DNA from: PNON01 sp963757065
Lineage (GTDB): Bacteria > Chloroflexota > Anaerolineae > Anaerolineales > Anaerolineaceae
Direction of reading: 5' to 3'
Assembly: GCA_963757065.1 (NCBI GenBank)
Contig: CAVWQC010000008.1
Location: 62,001 to 126,000 of the forward strand
Length of the DNA stretch: 64,000 nt
Positions 1 to 10,312 of this stretch are shown piece after piece (position 1 is the stretch's first letter; each line of letters opens with the position of its first letter). The translations under genes and the position numbers were made by a program. The notes under the pieces are model-generated. The model was not told where the DNA came from. It did not search any database and saw nothing but the letters and a program-made list of their open reading frames with translations.

Positions 1-1925
1 AGCTATCCTGCATGATGAAAAGGAATATGTAAATTTTGCCGGCTCAAACCCGAAAAAGAATATGGCGGCTGAGATCCGGATCGATGTTGGAGACATAGAA
101 AAAGGATTTGCTGAAGCTGATTTTATCGTGGAAGGTGATTATAAAGTTCCCAAAGTTCAGCAGGCGCATATCGAACCACATATTACCATCAGCTACTGGG
201 ATGAAGATGACCGCCTGGTACTTCGAACCAGTACCCAGGTACCATTCCATGTACGCCGTGTCCTGGCACCTGTGCTTGGACTACCGGTGAAACGTATTCG
301 GGTCATCAAACCCCGTATCGGCGGTGGATTTGGTGGAAAGCAGGAAATCCTTATCGAAGACGTTGCAGCCCACCTGACGATTGCGACCGGCAGACCGGTC
401 TATTACGAATATACCCGTGAAGAAGAATTCACATCTGCCCGTTCCAGGCACCCGATGAAAGTGCATCTCAAGACGGGGGTCAAGAAAGATGGGACGATCA
501 CAGCCAATGAAATGTTTGCACTATCAGATACTGGCGCGTATGGCTGCCACGGATTGACAGTCACTGGAAATACCGGGCATAAATCCATGGCGCTTTATGT
601 CGGTGATGGTAAATACCGTAAAGAACCGAATATACGTTTTTATGCAGATATAGTCTATACCAACACACCTCCAGCCGGAGCCTACCGTGGATATGGCGTT
701 CCTCAGGGATACTGGCCGGTGGAAAGGCATATGGAAATCATCGCACGAAAGCTGGGGATGGATTCCATCGAATTCAGACTGAAGAACGCCCTCAGGCCGG
801 GCGAACTGCATCCCTTCAGCAATGCCTGGAGTGAAGGACGCGAACCACGCCCTGAGATCGTGAATACGGTCGGATTGGAAGATTGTATAAAGCAGGGAAA
901 GGCTGTCATAGGATGGGATTCTGAAATACGGCAACTCAGATTGGCACAAAGTGGTTGGCAACCCGCATTTACGGCGTGGAATTGGTATTGCTGCTGTGAT
1001 GCAAGGCACTGCCATTCCCTACATTGATATGGGTGGTGCGTCAATCAAAATGAATGAGGACGGTTCTTTCAATATGCTGGTCGGGGCTACCGACCTGGGG
1101 ACAGGATCAGATACAGTATTAGCCCAGATGGCAGCAGAAGTATTGGGAATTCCTGTGGATGATCTGATCGTTTATTCATCAGATACAGATTTCACTCCAT
1201 TTGATAAAGGTGCTTATGCGTCCAGTACGACGTATATATCAGGGACAGCTGCAGTCCTGGCTGCGCGGAAAGTGGCTGAGCGGGTCAAAGTACGGGCAGC
1301 TGATATGCTGAACAAACAGGATGCTTCAAAAGTGATCACTCCTGAATCGGTGAAATTGGCAGATTCGTGCGCAATATCACCTGATGGCCGAAGAATTACC
1401 ATGAGGGAGATTGCATATAATTCATTACACCACGAAAACCAGGAACAGATCATGGGTGTGGCTTCATATGCTTCACCGGTATCGCCGCCTCCATTTGCTG
1501 CTCAATTCGCTGAAGTGCTGGTGGATACACAAACAGGCCAGGTAAAGGTGGAAAGACTGGTCATGGCTGTGGATTCTGGTGTGATCATCAACCCGGTGAC
1601 TGCATCCGGACAAATTGAAGGCGGGATGACACAGGCGCTTGGATACGCACTCACAGAAGAAATGACCTATTCTGACAAGGGTGAAGCGCTGCAAACGAAT
1701 TGGAACGATTATCATATCTTCCGGTCAAATGAAATGCCGGAGTTGGAAACCCTATTTATTGAAACATTTGAACCTTCTCATCCTTTCGGTGTCAAAGCAG
1801 TGGCAGAGATACCCATGGATGGCGTAGCACCGGCTGTTGGAAATGCAATACTCGATGCCTGTGGCGCAAATCTGGAAGAAATTCCGGCAACCCCGGAACG
1901 TGTTTGGAAAGCAATTAAAAAGTAG
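1..1925 (+). CDS. Xanthine dehydrogenase-type molybdopterin-binding subunit, 5'-truncated by window, frameshifted
   Basis: Large Mo-cofactor subunit of a molybdenum hydroxylase, which hydroxylates purines or related heterocycles. The reading frame is open from the first bases, so the start lies upstream. The Mo-binding motif GGGFGGKQE (about 320-346), AYRGYGVPQG (about 680-710) and the C-terminal KAVAEIPMDG with the presumed catalytic Glu (about 1795-1825) are present. Frame 2 carries the family sequence to about 932 and frame 0 continues it from about 939 with WHKVVGNPHLRRGIG, so one surplus base lies in 932-940 (CTCA at 935-938). No other damage is seen. The pyrophosphatase gene follows after 19 bases. 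Substrate cannot be assigned. The alternative is two separate ORFs, which would be non-functional halves. Confidence 0.85.
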
Positions 1926-1944
1926 GAAGAAAGAACCTGGACAG

Positions 1945-3294
1945 ATGAATTCGAATCAAGTTTATGTAATTGGCCATGTTAACCCCGACACTGATTCCAT
2001 CGCATCAGCGATAGGTTATGCCTGGCTTCTGCGTGAACGGGATGGTATGAATTCGGTTGCTGCCAGGGCGGGTGCGATTAATCCGCAAACTGCCTGGGTT
2101 CTAAAACACCTTGGACTTGAAGCACCAGTGTTATTGACCGATGCTTCTCCCAAGTTCTCATCGGTGATGCGTCGATTGGATACTGTGCTGCCTGATCAGC
2201 CGTTAAGTGACGCCTGGGTCATCGCCAGCCGGACAGGCGGAGTGACACCTGTATTGAACAGTGATGGCACAATTTTTGGGCTGATCACATCCGGATCGCT
2301 TTTCCAATTCCTTTTGCGTGAACTTGGTGTGGCACAGCGAAAAAGGGATCTTAAGATCAGCGACTTGATGGAAATTCCATGCAGTGAAGTGGCTGAGCAG
2401 CAGGTGTCCAGCTTCCTGGCGAGCGGCCGTATCCGTGATAGTCTGAACCGTATTTTACGGGAAGAGCGCGATGAATTCCTGGCAATAGATGAAGCCGGTA
2501 AATACGCCGGGTTATGCCGGCAGCGTGATATATTGAATCCTCCCAGACTAAAGATCATCATGGTGGATCACAACGAAGCCCACCAGGCACTTGGTTCATT
2601 GGAAGAAGCAGAATTGATAGAAATACTTGACCATCACAGGTTGGGCAATCCATCGACGCATATTCCCATTCGTTTCAGTGTGGATGTTGTAGGCAGCACC
2701 AGTACCCTGGTTTCAGAACGGGTGGAGGAATCCGGCCTGAGCTTACCCCCGGCGATCGCTGGAATACTATTAGCTGGATTATTATCGGATACATTGATCC
2801 TCACATCACCGACCACAACTCAAAGAGATAAGACTGCGGCGGATAGGATCAGTCGCTGGGCTTTTTCAGGGGGATCGGTGCTATTTGGCGAGAATATACA
2901 GAGTTATGGCCAAAAAATATTATCTGCTGGAGCTGGTCTATCTTCAAGAACACCAGAAGAAATCGTAACTAATGATATGAAGATCTACCAGGCAGGTGGT
3001 TTCGAGTTTGCTATTGCCCAGGCAGAAGTCAGTGATCTGGTGGAAATTGAAGACCACAGGAATAGACTTAATACTGCCCTTGCGGATCTAAAAAACCGTA
3101 AAGGATTGGATTTTGCCATGTTAATGGTCACTGACGTCGTTCGCGGCAGCAGCAGATTACTATATTCCGATGTACCGCCCATATTAGATGGCCTGCCATA
3201 TCCACCCCAACCTGACGGAACCAGAATGGCAGAAGGAGTGGTTTCTCGAAAGAAGCAACTTTTACCGGTAGTTTTGGGTCTTTTGGAGGAGTAA
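1945..3294 (+). CDS. ppaC: Manganese-dependent inorganic pyrophosphatase, family II, with CBS insert
   Basis: About 449 residues; hydrolyses pyrophosphate to phosphate in the cytoplasm. The N-terminal DHH domain opens with VIGHVNPDTDSIASAIG. A regulatory insert of about residues 70-200 looks like a pair of CBS motifs (TGGVTPVLNSDGTIFGLIT). The DHH signature resumes with MVDHNE and ILDHHRLG, followed by a DHHA2 domain. This is the architecture of nucleotide-regulated CBS-PPases and is longer than the roughly 310-residue catalytic-only form. ATG 1945 was chosen because an AGGAAGAAAG stretch precedes it and homology begins there; a longer reading from 1837 would overlap the upstream dehydrogenase. 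Its place inside a purine-hydroxylase operon fits removal of pyrophosphate from nucleotide and cofactor metabolism, which is inference. Confidence 0.88.
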   Translation: MNSNQVYVIGHVNPDTDSIASAIGYAWLLRERDGMNSVAARAGAINPQTAWVLKHLGLEAPVLLTDASPKFSSVMRRLDTVLPDQPLSDAWVIASRTGGVTPVLNSDGTIFGLITSGSLFQFLLRELGVAQRKRDLKISDLMEIPCSEVAEQQVSSFLASGRIRDSLNRILREERDEFLAIDEAGKYAGLCRQRDILNPPRLKIIMVDHNEAHQALGSLEEAELIEILDHHRLGNPSTHIPIRFSVDVVGSTSTLVSERVEESGLSLPPAIAGILLAGLLSDTLILTSPTTTQRDKTAADRISRWAFSGGSVLFGENIQSYGQKILSAGAGLSSRTPEEIVTNDMKIYQAGGFEFAIAQAEVSDLVEIEDHRNRLNTALADLKNRKGLDFAMLMVTDVVRGSSRLLYSDVPPILDGLPYPPQPDGTRMAEGVVSRKKQLLPVVLGLLEE

Positions 3295-4095
3295 GTGAAT
3301 ATTTATCAGTCAATTCTGGAAATGCAGAGGAAAGGTGAGTCTGGTGCTCTATGCACCATTATAGAAAGTCATGGCTCAGTTCCACGGCATACCGGCAGTA
3401 AAATGCTGGTGATAGAGACAGGTGAATTTATTGGTTCAGTGGGCGGCGGTGAAATTGAAAATCGGGTTATTAAGGAAGCAAAACAATCTATACTGGATGG
3501 AAAACCTCGTCGATTAAGCTACAATATGGTTGACCCTTCCCAGGGAGACCCTGGAATTTGTGGCGGCCAGGTGGAGTTTTTTGTGGAACCAATTTTAGCT
3601 CAACCTATGATACTGGTGATTGGTGCAGGTCACGTCGGTAAGGCAGTCACACATCTGGCAAAATGGCTTGGATTTCGCGTGGTTGTGTCTGATGACCGGG
3701 AAGAGTTTTGCAACCCCTTAACTGTTCCTGAAGCTGATGAATATGTTTGTTGTGCCATGGTGGATATTCCAAAAAAGGTCAAAATTAACAGCCAAAGTTA
3801 CCTGGTCCTTACTACACGGGGAGTACCCATTGATACTCCCGGTTTGCCTGCTCTCCTTGATACTTCCGCAGCTTTTATAGGGATTATCGGCTCAAAGAAA
3901 CGTTGGCTGGCAACCCGGAAAAACCTGGTTGGAACCGGAATTTCAGAAGAGAAATTGGATAAAGTGATTAGCCCGATCGGATTGGAATTGAAAGCCGAAA
4001 CACCCGAAGAGATTGCTGTCAGTATATTGGCGGAAGTACTAATGCTTCGCAATGACGCAAGTGGTTTACGAATGACGATGAAATCAGGAAAATAA
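3295..4095 (+). CDS. xdhC: XdhC/CoxI family molybdenum hydroxylase maturation protein
   Basis: 266 residues. XdhC proteins bind molybdenum cofactor, promote its sulfuration and deliver it to xanthine dehydrogenase apoenzyme. The XdhC/CoxI N-terminal domain contains GSVGGGEIENRVI, and the C-terminal Rossmann half starts with VIGAGHVGKAV and ends with IGSKKRWLATR, both typical. The start is GTG 3295, directly abutting the stop of the pyrophosphatase gene, so translation is probably coupled. It is one of the few genes of this operon that reads without any frame change. It also contains an in-frame CTT-ACT at 3808 that must be read normally, which is relevant to the frameshift pattern described elsewhere. 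Confidence 0.9.
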   Translation: MNIYQSILEMQRKGESGALCTIIESHGSVPRHTGSKMLVIETGEFIGSVGGGEIENRVIKEAKQSILDGKPRRLSYNMVDPSQGDPGICGGQVEFFVEPILAQPMILVIGAGHVGKAVTHLAKWLGFRVVVSDDREEFCNPLTVPEADEYVCCAMVDIPKKVKINSQSYLVLTTRGVPIDTPGLPALLDTSAAFIGIIGSKKRWLATRKNLVGTGISEEKLDKVISPIGLELKAETPEEIAVSILAEVLMLRNDASGLRMTMKSGK

Positions 4096-4109
4096 CTTCC
4101 GGAGGAAAC

Positions 4110-5526
4110 ATGTGGCAGAAATATATCATCCCAGCATCCATTGAAGAAGCAATAAAGTGCCTGTCTGAAAACCCTGGAAAAGCAAGAATCATTGCCGGAG
4201 GTACTGATCTCATCCTTGAAATAGAAAGAGAACAACGCAAGGATGTAGAAACAGTGATCGATGTCAGCCGGTTGCCCGGTTTATCAGAGATCACCCAGGA
4301 TGATCAGGGAGTGATCCATATCGGGGCGGGGGTGACCCATAACCAGGTGGTTTCCTCATCCTTATTAAATGAAAAAGCACTGCCGCTGGTATTGGCTGCG
4401 TGGAATGTTGGATCGCCACAAATTAGAAACCGTGGAACGATAGCAGGCAACCTGATCACAGCTTCACCTGCAAATGATACGATCACTCCCCTTATTGCAA
4501 TGGGGGCAAAAGTAAAATGCAAGTGTATTCATGGGGAGCGGGAAGTACTGCTCACAGATTTCTACACAGGCGTCCGAAAGACAGTTTTAAAACCGGATGA
4601 GATGGTGATAGATATCAGTTTCCCTGCTTTGAAAGCAAACCAGCGGGGTATTTTTATCAAGTTTGCCTTGAGAAAGGCACAAGCGATTTCAGTCCTTAAC
4701 CTGGCGATGGTACTCACACTGGATGGAAAAGTAATCACACATTCCGCCATCACACTTGGGGCAGTCGCACCGACCATCATTCACGCTTTGGAAGCTGAAA
4801 AGTTCCTGGTAGGTAAGAATATTGATCAGGAAATCGATTTGGAAGCTCTTGCTCAAGCTGCTTCAGAGTCTGCCAAACCAATCGATGATATCCGCAGTTC
4901 AGCCAGGTACAGGCAAAAAATTGTTGGTGTTATGTGTAAAAGAGCATTTCTGGCAATCCGCGATGGTAAAGAAAGAGAAAATTTCCCTCATGAACCGGTA
5001 TTACTGTGGGGTAAACAAACCAAAGCGGTTGAATTGTCTACTTCATACACAATTCATGAGACTTCAAAAATTACAGCCACAATTAATGGAAAGAGCCGGG
5101 GATTGAGCGGTGGCTCTGATCAGACGTTATTAAATTTACTTACGCAATAATGCGATGTTGACTGGGGTTAAAGAAGGCTGCGCTGAAGGTGAATGTGGTG
5201 CATGTACAGTTTTCCTGGACGGCATAGCTGTGATGAGCTGCCTGGTTCCTGCAGAACGTGCTCACCAGGCGGATATTATCACGATTGAAGGTATTGGTTC
5301 CGAGGAGAAGGTCCACCCTGTGCAGCAATCCTTTGTTAATGAAGGTGCAGTGCAATGTGGATACTGTACCCCGGGGTTTATTATGTCTGCTGTCAAGCTG
5401 CTCGAAGAGAAAGAGCATCCTGATCGCGATCAAATCAAACAGGCCATCACCGGTAACCTGTGCCGGTGCACCGGCTACTACAAGATCATAACTGCCATCG
5501 AAAAAACAGGGGAGGCGGTTTTATGA
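4110..5526 (+). CDS. Molybdenum hydroxylase FAD-binding subunit fused to [2Fe-2S] subunit, frameshifted at fusion
   Basis: Electron-transfer part of the dehydrogenase. Residues 1-290 form a CoxM-like FAD domain (AGGTDLILEIE, RNRGTIAGNLITASPANDT). The last 30 residues of this frame, TATINGKSRGLSGG and so on, are already the N-terminus of a CoxS-like ferredoxin. That ferredoxin continues in the next frame from about 5143 with LTGVKEGCAEGECGACTVF, then CGYCTPG and GNLCRCTGYY, giving both cysteine quartets. One surplus base at 5139-5142 (CTTA) separates the two parts. Because half of the ferredoxin fold lies on each side, this is best read as one fused FAD-FeS polypeptide of about 470 residues and not two genes. 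ATG 4110 follows an AGGAGG-like site (CCGGAGGAA). Confidence 0.85.
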
Positions 5527-5900
5527 ATAAGAACAATATGTTTTCGGAAAAGCCACCGTCGAAAGGCTCGGCCATGCCAGTGCACCCGGTATGGCGGGGC
5601 ATTGGATTCATCATGATCATCCTGATTCCAGCCTTGTCATACGTAGCAACCCTGAGGTTACTGGAACTAAATGGACAAAAAGGCTGGTATCCAATCCCAC
5701 CGGAATTTCTGATCTATTTTAGAAATTTTGATCCATATATCCTGGTAAAAGTGGGGTTGACTCTAGTTATCTCGTTTATTGTCTATACTGTATTCTTGCT
5801 GATCACTTATTTCCTGAATACCCTCTTTGGTCCAAGACGGTATATTCCCCCCGACATAGCCCCTCTGAAAAAAAAGAAGAAAAATGACTGGTTCTTCTAA
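5523..5900 (+). CDS. Small two-helix membrane protein of the molybdenum hydroxylase operon
   Basis: 125 residues, no family recognised. There are two clear membrane segments: about residues 27-47 (GFIMIILIPALSYVATLRLL) and about 78-102 (LVKVGLTLVISFIVYTVFLL). A polar N-terminus with prolines precedes them, and a basic tail with a run of five lysines (KKKKK) ends in DWFF. ATG 5523 overlaps the end of the ferredoxin frame and sits behind GGAGGCGG. It is bracketed by the FeS and second Mo subunit genes, so it may be a membrane anchor or electron-transfer partner for an otherwise soluble hydroxylase. That role is inference from position only. Confidence 0.75.
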   Translation: MNKNNMFSEKPPSKGSAMPVHPVWRGIGFIMIILIPALSYVATLRLLELNGQKGWYPIPPEFLIYFRNFDPYILVKVGLTLVISFIVYTVFLLITYFLNTLFGPRRYIPPDIAPLKKKKKNDWFF

Positions 5901-5931
5901 AAACCCAAGACATCGATGAAGCGGAGGAAAA

Positions 5932-8145
5932 GTGAGCATAGTTGGTGAATCAATCACTCGGGTTGATGCTTATGACAAGGTAATCGGCACAGCCAAATAC
6001 CCAGGAGATATCAACTTACCCGAACAACTTTATATGAAAATTCTTTTTTCCGGAAAGGCACATGCCATTATCCGGAAAATTAACACGAGCCAGGCAGAAA
6101 AATATCCCGGGGTGATTGCTGTCTTCACGGCTAAAGATGTTCCCAATAATGTATATGGTTTGATCTCACCGGATCAGCCAGTCCTCTGTGGACCTGGATC
6201 GAATAGGGAATTTGCTGACCGGGTAAGATTCATCGGCGATCAGATTGCATTGGTTGTAGCTGAAAGCGAAAAAATTGCAGAGCATGCTGTAAAGTTGATA
6301 CAGGTCGAGTATGAAGACCTGCCTGTTGTAACCGATCCGGTTTTGGCCATGGGGGATAGTGCTGTACTGCTTCACCCGGATCGTGGATCCAATGTGTTCG
6401 GACATTACCGGATCCGCAAAGGTGACACAGATGCAGCTTTCCGGAATGCAGATGTTATTGTAGAAGGAGAATACCATACACCCGCTCAGGAACATGCCTA
6501 CCTCCAACCAGAAGCAGGGTTGAGCTATATTGATGAAGAAGGACGCGTTACTGTAATAGTTGGCGGGCAATGGACGCACGAGGATCAGGAGCAGATCGCC
6601 CATTCATTAAACCTCCCCCTTGAAAAGATCAGAGTCATTTACCCGGCAATAGGCGGTGCATTTGGCGGACGTGAGGATATGTCCATTCAGATCGTCCTGG
6701 CATTGGCTGCCTGGAGGTTGGAACAAAGAGGCATTAAGCGACCAGTTAAGATCATTTGGAGCAGGGAAGAATCGATCATCGGACACCATAAACGCCACCC
6801 TTATATTTTAAAGGCCAAATGGGGGGCGACAAAAGAAGGTAAAGTCATTGCCGCCCAGGTTGCATTGGTTGCTGATGGTGGAGCTTATATTTATACTTCC
6901 ACAAAAGTGATGGGAAATGCCACATTAATGTGCACCGGCCCATACGACATTCCAAATGTCAAAGTGGATTCGTATGCTGTCTATACCAATAACCTGCCCA
7001 ATGGAGCATTCCGCGGTTTTGGCGGACCTCAGGGAGCTTTTGAAGCTGAATCGCAGATGAACAAGCTCGCTGAAAAGTTGGGAATGGATCCAGTGGAACT
7101 ACGGATGCGTAATATTGTGAAGGAAGGATCATTATTATCCGTTGGAACTCCGCTCCCACCAGGTGTCACACTGGATAAAGTAGTTGAAAAATGTGCAATA
7201 ACTGGAGACTGGACAAATACCAAAACAGGCTGGCAACGAAAGGATGGGCAAACCATCTCTGCCAATGGTATGCTCAAACGTGGAATAGGATTTGCCTGTT
7301 CATATAAAAATGTCGGTTTTTCCTTTGGAGCACCAGAAAAATGTACTGCAATCATTGAACTTCGTGGTAAAGATAAAATTGAAAAGGTAATATTGCATCA
7401 TGCCGGGGCTGAAGTTGGGCAAGGCAGCCACACTGTATTTGCTCAGATGACTGCTGAAGCATGCGGGGTACCCTTTAATCAAGTTGAGTTGGATATGGCA
7501 GATACAGCGTCATCGGGCAACTCAGGCTCAGTGTCTGCTTCAAGAATGACCTTTATGGCCGGCAATTCAATCCGGGGAGCTGCGGAACTGGCTTTGGAAA
7601 AATGGAAGAACGAAGAACGCCCGGCAATCGCCACATATACATACATCCCCCCAAAAACCACACCTTTCGATCCGGAAACCGGTAAATGTGAACCTAACTT
7701 TTCTTATGGTTATGTTGCCGAAGTTGTGGATGTTGAAGTGGATACTGAAACTGGGCAACTGAGCATCCGCAATGTGATCTGTGTAGATGAGGTTGGCAAA
7801 GCCATTAATCCGGAATTAGTGCGCGGGCAGATTGAAGGAGCGGTCGTACAAGCAGCCGGTTATGGAGTGTTGGAGAATTTCATTCAGAAGAATGGAAAAG
7901 TCCTTACTTCAACTTTATCAACATACCTGATTCCGACTGTTTTAGATATTCCAGATACGATCCAATCGGTGATCATGGAAACACCAGATCCACGTGGACC
8001 ATGGGGAGCACGCGGAATGGGAGAAATGCCGTACCTGCCATTTGTACCGGCATTGACCGCAGCAGTCCATGCTGCGACTGGAGTCTGGTTTGATGAGTTC
8101 CCGCTTACACCGGAAAGAGTATTGGAAGGGTTGGGAAACATATAG
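5932..8145 (+). CDS. Xanthine dehydrogenase-type molybdopterin-binding subunit (second copy, intact)
   Basis: 737 residues; the complete large subunit of a molybdenum hydroxylase. The N-terminal aldehyde oxidase/xanthine dehydrogenase a/b domain begins near RVDAYDKVIGTAKYPGD. Mo-cofactor motifs follow: GGAFGGRED at about residue 241, GAFRGFGGPQG at about 358, GQGSHTVFAQ at about 495, and GARGMGEMP near 691, containing the glutamate expected to act as general base. The start is GTG 5932 behind AGCGGAGGAAAA. It is the second large subunit in the operon. The two copies differ clearly in sequence, so they probably pair with the same FAD-FeS protein for different substrates (inference). No frame interruption. 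Confidence 0.9.
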   Translation: MSIVGESITRVDAYDKVIGTAKYPGDINLPEQLYMKILFSGKAHAIIRKINTSQAEKYPGVIAVFTAKDVPNNVYGLISPDQPVLCGPGSNREFADRVRFIGDQIALVVAESEKIAEHAVKLIQVEYEDLPVVTDPVLAMGDSAVLLHPDRGSNVFGHYRIRKGDTDAAFRNADVIVEGEYHTPAQEHAYLQPEAGLSYIDEEGRVTVIVGGQWTHEDQEQIAHSLNLPLEKIRVIYPAIGGAFGGREDMSIQIVLALAAWRLEQRGIKRPVKIIWSREESIIGHHKRHPYILKAKWGATKEGKVIAAQVALVADGGAYIYTSTKVMGNATLMCTGPYDIPNVKVDSYAVYTNNLPNGAFRGFGGPQGAFEAESQMNKLAEKLGMDPVELRMRNIVKEGSLLSVGTPLPPGVTLDKVVEKCAITGDWTNTKTGWQRKDGQTISANGMLKRGIGFACSYKNVGFSFGAPEKCTAIIELRGKDKIEKVILHHAGAEVGQGSHTVFAQMTAEACGVPFNQVELDMADTASSGNSGSVSASRMTFMAGNSIRGAAELALEKWKNEERPAIATYTYIPPKTTPFDPETGKCEPNFSYGYVAEVVDVEVDTETGQLSIRNVICVDEVGKAINPELVRGQIEGAVVQAAGYGVLENFIQKNGKVLTSTLSTYLIPTVLDIPDTIQSVIMETPDPRGPWGARGMGEMPYLPFVPALTAAVHAATGVWFDEFPLTPERVLEGLGNI

Positions 8146-8151
8146 CCACGC

Positions 8152-8987
8152 ATGGAATCAAATCATTCGTTCTGATTCGCGGGGGCGGAGATCTTGCCAG
8201 CGGTGTAGCTTATAAACTAATGCGCTGCGGCATTCCGTGCCTGATATCTGAGCTGCCGGAACCTCTGAGTGTTCGCCGGCTGGTTTGTTTTTCTTCTGCA
8301 ATTCATGAAGGTTTCCTTATGGTTGAGGGAGTGACCGCCAGGCGGGCAGAAAATATTGAGGAAGCCTGGCAAATCATGGCAGCGCACGAGATACCAGTGA
8401 TGGTAGATCCGGATTTAACCCAATCACACAACGAATGCAGCCGACAGTAGTTGTCGATGGGCGAATGCTGAAAAAAGCAGACAGCAGTCTCTCAAGACTT
8501 ATCGACAATAGTCATTGGGTTGGGACCAGGTTTTTATGCAGGTAAAGACTGTCGGGCTGTTATTGAAACCAATCGGGGACCCAAAATGGGACGGGTTATC
8601 TGGTTTGGTGCAACTGAACCTGATACTGGCATACCTGAACAAGTCCATCAGTATTCAAAAGACCGGGTATTACGGGCTCCAGTAGATGGGGTTTTAAAAA
8701 CTTTTACGTCAATTCCAGATCAGGTGATGGCTGGCCAGCTAATTGCGGAAGTTGACGATATTCCAATAAATGCGAAATTTTCCGGTATTGTTCGTGGTTT
8801 GTTGCGCAATGGAAGCAGTGTTCGAGTTGGAATGAAAATTGGCGATCTTGATCCACGAAATAACCCGGAACTGGCCAGGATGATCTCCGAAAAATCTTTG
8901 GCTATCGGTGGCGGAGTTCTTGAGGTACTATTATCCGACCAACCGTTGCGGAAGCTTTTAATCTGTGGCGACAATGAAGCTTCATGA
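8152..8987 (+). CDS. yqeB: YqeB family selenium-dependent molybdenum hydroxylase accessory protein, multiply frameshifted
   Basis: Accessory protein typical of clusters for Se-dependent molybdenum hydroxylases. The pieces are colinear: LIRGGGDLASGVAYKLMRCG (frame 0, from about 8172), QPTVVVDGRMLKKAD (frame 2, from 8438) and TIVIGLGPGFYAGKD to the end (frame 0, from about 8505). Joining them needs surplus bases at 8152-8166 (net two, between ATG 8152 and the first block), at 8416-8434 (net two) and at 8498-8501 (CTTA, one). After these, the spacing between blocks matches what I expect for the family, so nothing else appears lost. No in-frame ATG exists for frame 0, hence the start at 8152 is provisional. 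If the sequence is correct as given, this is a pseudogene or a strongly recoded gene. Confidence 0.7.
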
Positions 8988-10312
8988 TGTCATGCGGCTC
9001 CATGAACCATGCAGGGTGGCAGTAGTTGGGGCTGGGGGAAAGACATCCACCATATGGCGGTTGGCAGAAAGTTTCGCGCAAAAGGTAGTTATTACCACGA
9101 CCACTCACCTCGGATTGGACCAGATCGATAAAGCTAAACAAAAATACTTTATTACATCCATAGTAGATTTAGAACGAATAGATTGGGGAAATTTACCAAA
9201 AATTGTTAGCATTACCGGTCCAGCGATAGATGGCCACAGGCTCGGCGGATTATCACCCGAATATATTAATTTCCTTTATGAGCGATCCATCGAACACCAC
9301 TTTTCGATCCTCATAGAAGCTGATGGGGCGCGAATGCTGCCTTTGAAGGCGCCGGCGGAGCATGAGCCGGTGATCCCAGAATGGGTGGATGCAGTCATAG
9401 TCACAGCAGGTATGTCCGCATTAGGAAAGCCACTGAGTGAAGATACCGTTTTCCGTCCGGAAGTATTTGGCATGCTGGGAAATTTGAAATTAGGGGATAC
9501 TATAACAGATGAAGCTTTGCAAACAGTTCTGTGTCATCCGAAAGGCGGCTTGAAAGGAATTCCAGAAAATGCGAAACGGATCCTGGTATTGAACCAGGTA
9601 GAAGATGTTAAGATGATGCCGGAAATAATGCGCATAGCCAATTACTGTAAGGATGTGTATGATCAAGTCCACATAACATCCATAGGTTATCAGCATGTTG
9701 AACCGGTCATCTTTGCCAGAGTCGAGAGTATGGCAGCGATCATCCTTGCAGCAGGTGGATCATCGCGAATGGAAGGAAAACCCAAACCGCTTGTAGAATT
9801 TCTAGGAGAGACCCTTATTGAGAGGGCAGTAAAGACAGCTAGCTGATGCCGGGTTCAACCCTGTGATCGTTGTAACAGGGTATCAGTCCGAACTGGTCAT
9901 TCCCAAATTAGCAGGGATGAATATTGAGGTGGTGGAAAATTCAGAGTGGAATACGGGGCAAAGTTCTTCCATACGAGCCGGATTGAAGCAATTGGGAGAC
10001 AGGAGTGGGGCAGCCATATTTATGTTGGTAGACCAACCATTTGTCTCTTTGGAATTACTGGAAAAGCTGAAGGACCAATACATAACAAGCATGGTTCCGA
10101 TTATTGCTCCGATGGTCGAAGACCAGCGGTCCAACCCGGTGTTGTTTGACCGGATAACCTTTGATGAATTATTATTGTTGGAAGGTGATACAGGCGGCAG
10201 GAAGATCATGGGTCATTTTGAGCATACCTGGCTGCCATGGCTGGACTCAAGGATTTTAATGGATATAGATTCACCCGAAGACCTGGAAAGGTGCATCCAT
10301 GCTGCCAAATAA
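8965..10312 (+). CDS. YqeC-MocA fusion: selenium cofactor protein plus molybdenum cofactor nucleotidyltransferase, frameshifted
   Basis: Residues 1-250 are YqeC-like: the P-loop VVGAGGKTSTIW, ITTTTHLG, IEADGARMLPLKAP. From about residue 255 a MobA/MocA nucleotidyltransferase domain begins with IILAAGGSSRMEGKPKPLV, the signature of enzymes that add CMP or GMP to molybdopterin. The frame breaks in 9838-9845 (GCTAGCT) and continues with ADAGFNPVIVVTG, WNTGQSSSIRAG and LVDQPF to the stop at 10312. One surplus base restores the expected spacing. The start may be GTG 8965 or ATG 8974, both overlapping yqeB. YqeC-MocA fusions belong with Se-type hydroxylase operons; the nucleotide specificity is not determinable here. 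Confidence 0.78.

Noticed and set aside
1837..1944. Longer N-terminus for the pyrophosphatase
   Set aside because: It overlaps the end of the dehydrogenase gene, and family homology starts at ATG 1945.
5155..5526. Separate [2Fe-2S] subunit gene starting at 5155
   Set aside because: It would lack the N-terminal strand of the ferredoxin fold, which is encoded at the end of the preceding frame; a fused gene with one surplus base fits better.
8152..8987. In-frame TGA near the yqeB start considered as selenocysteine
   Set aside because: Family sequence resumes in a different frame, not in the frame of the TGA, and no SECIS-like hairpin follows.
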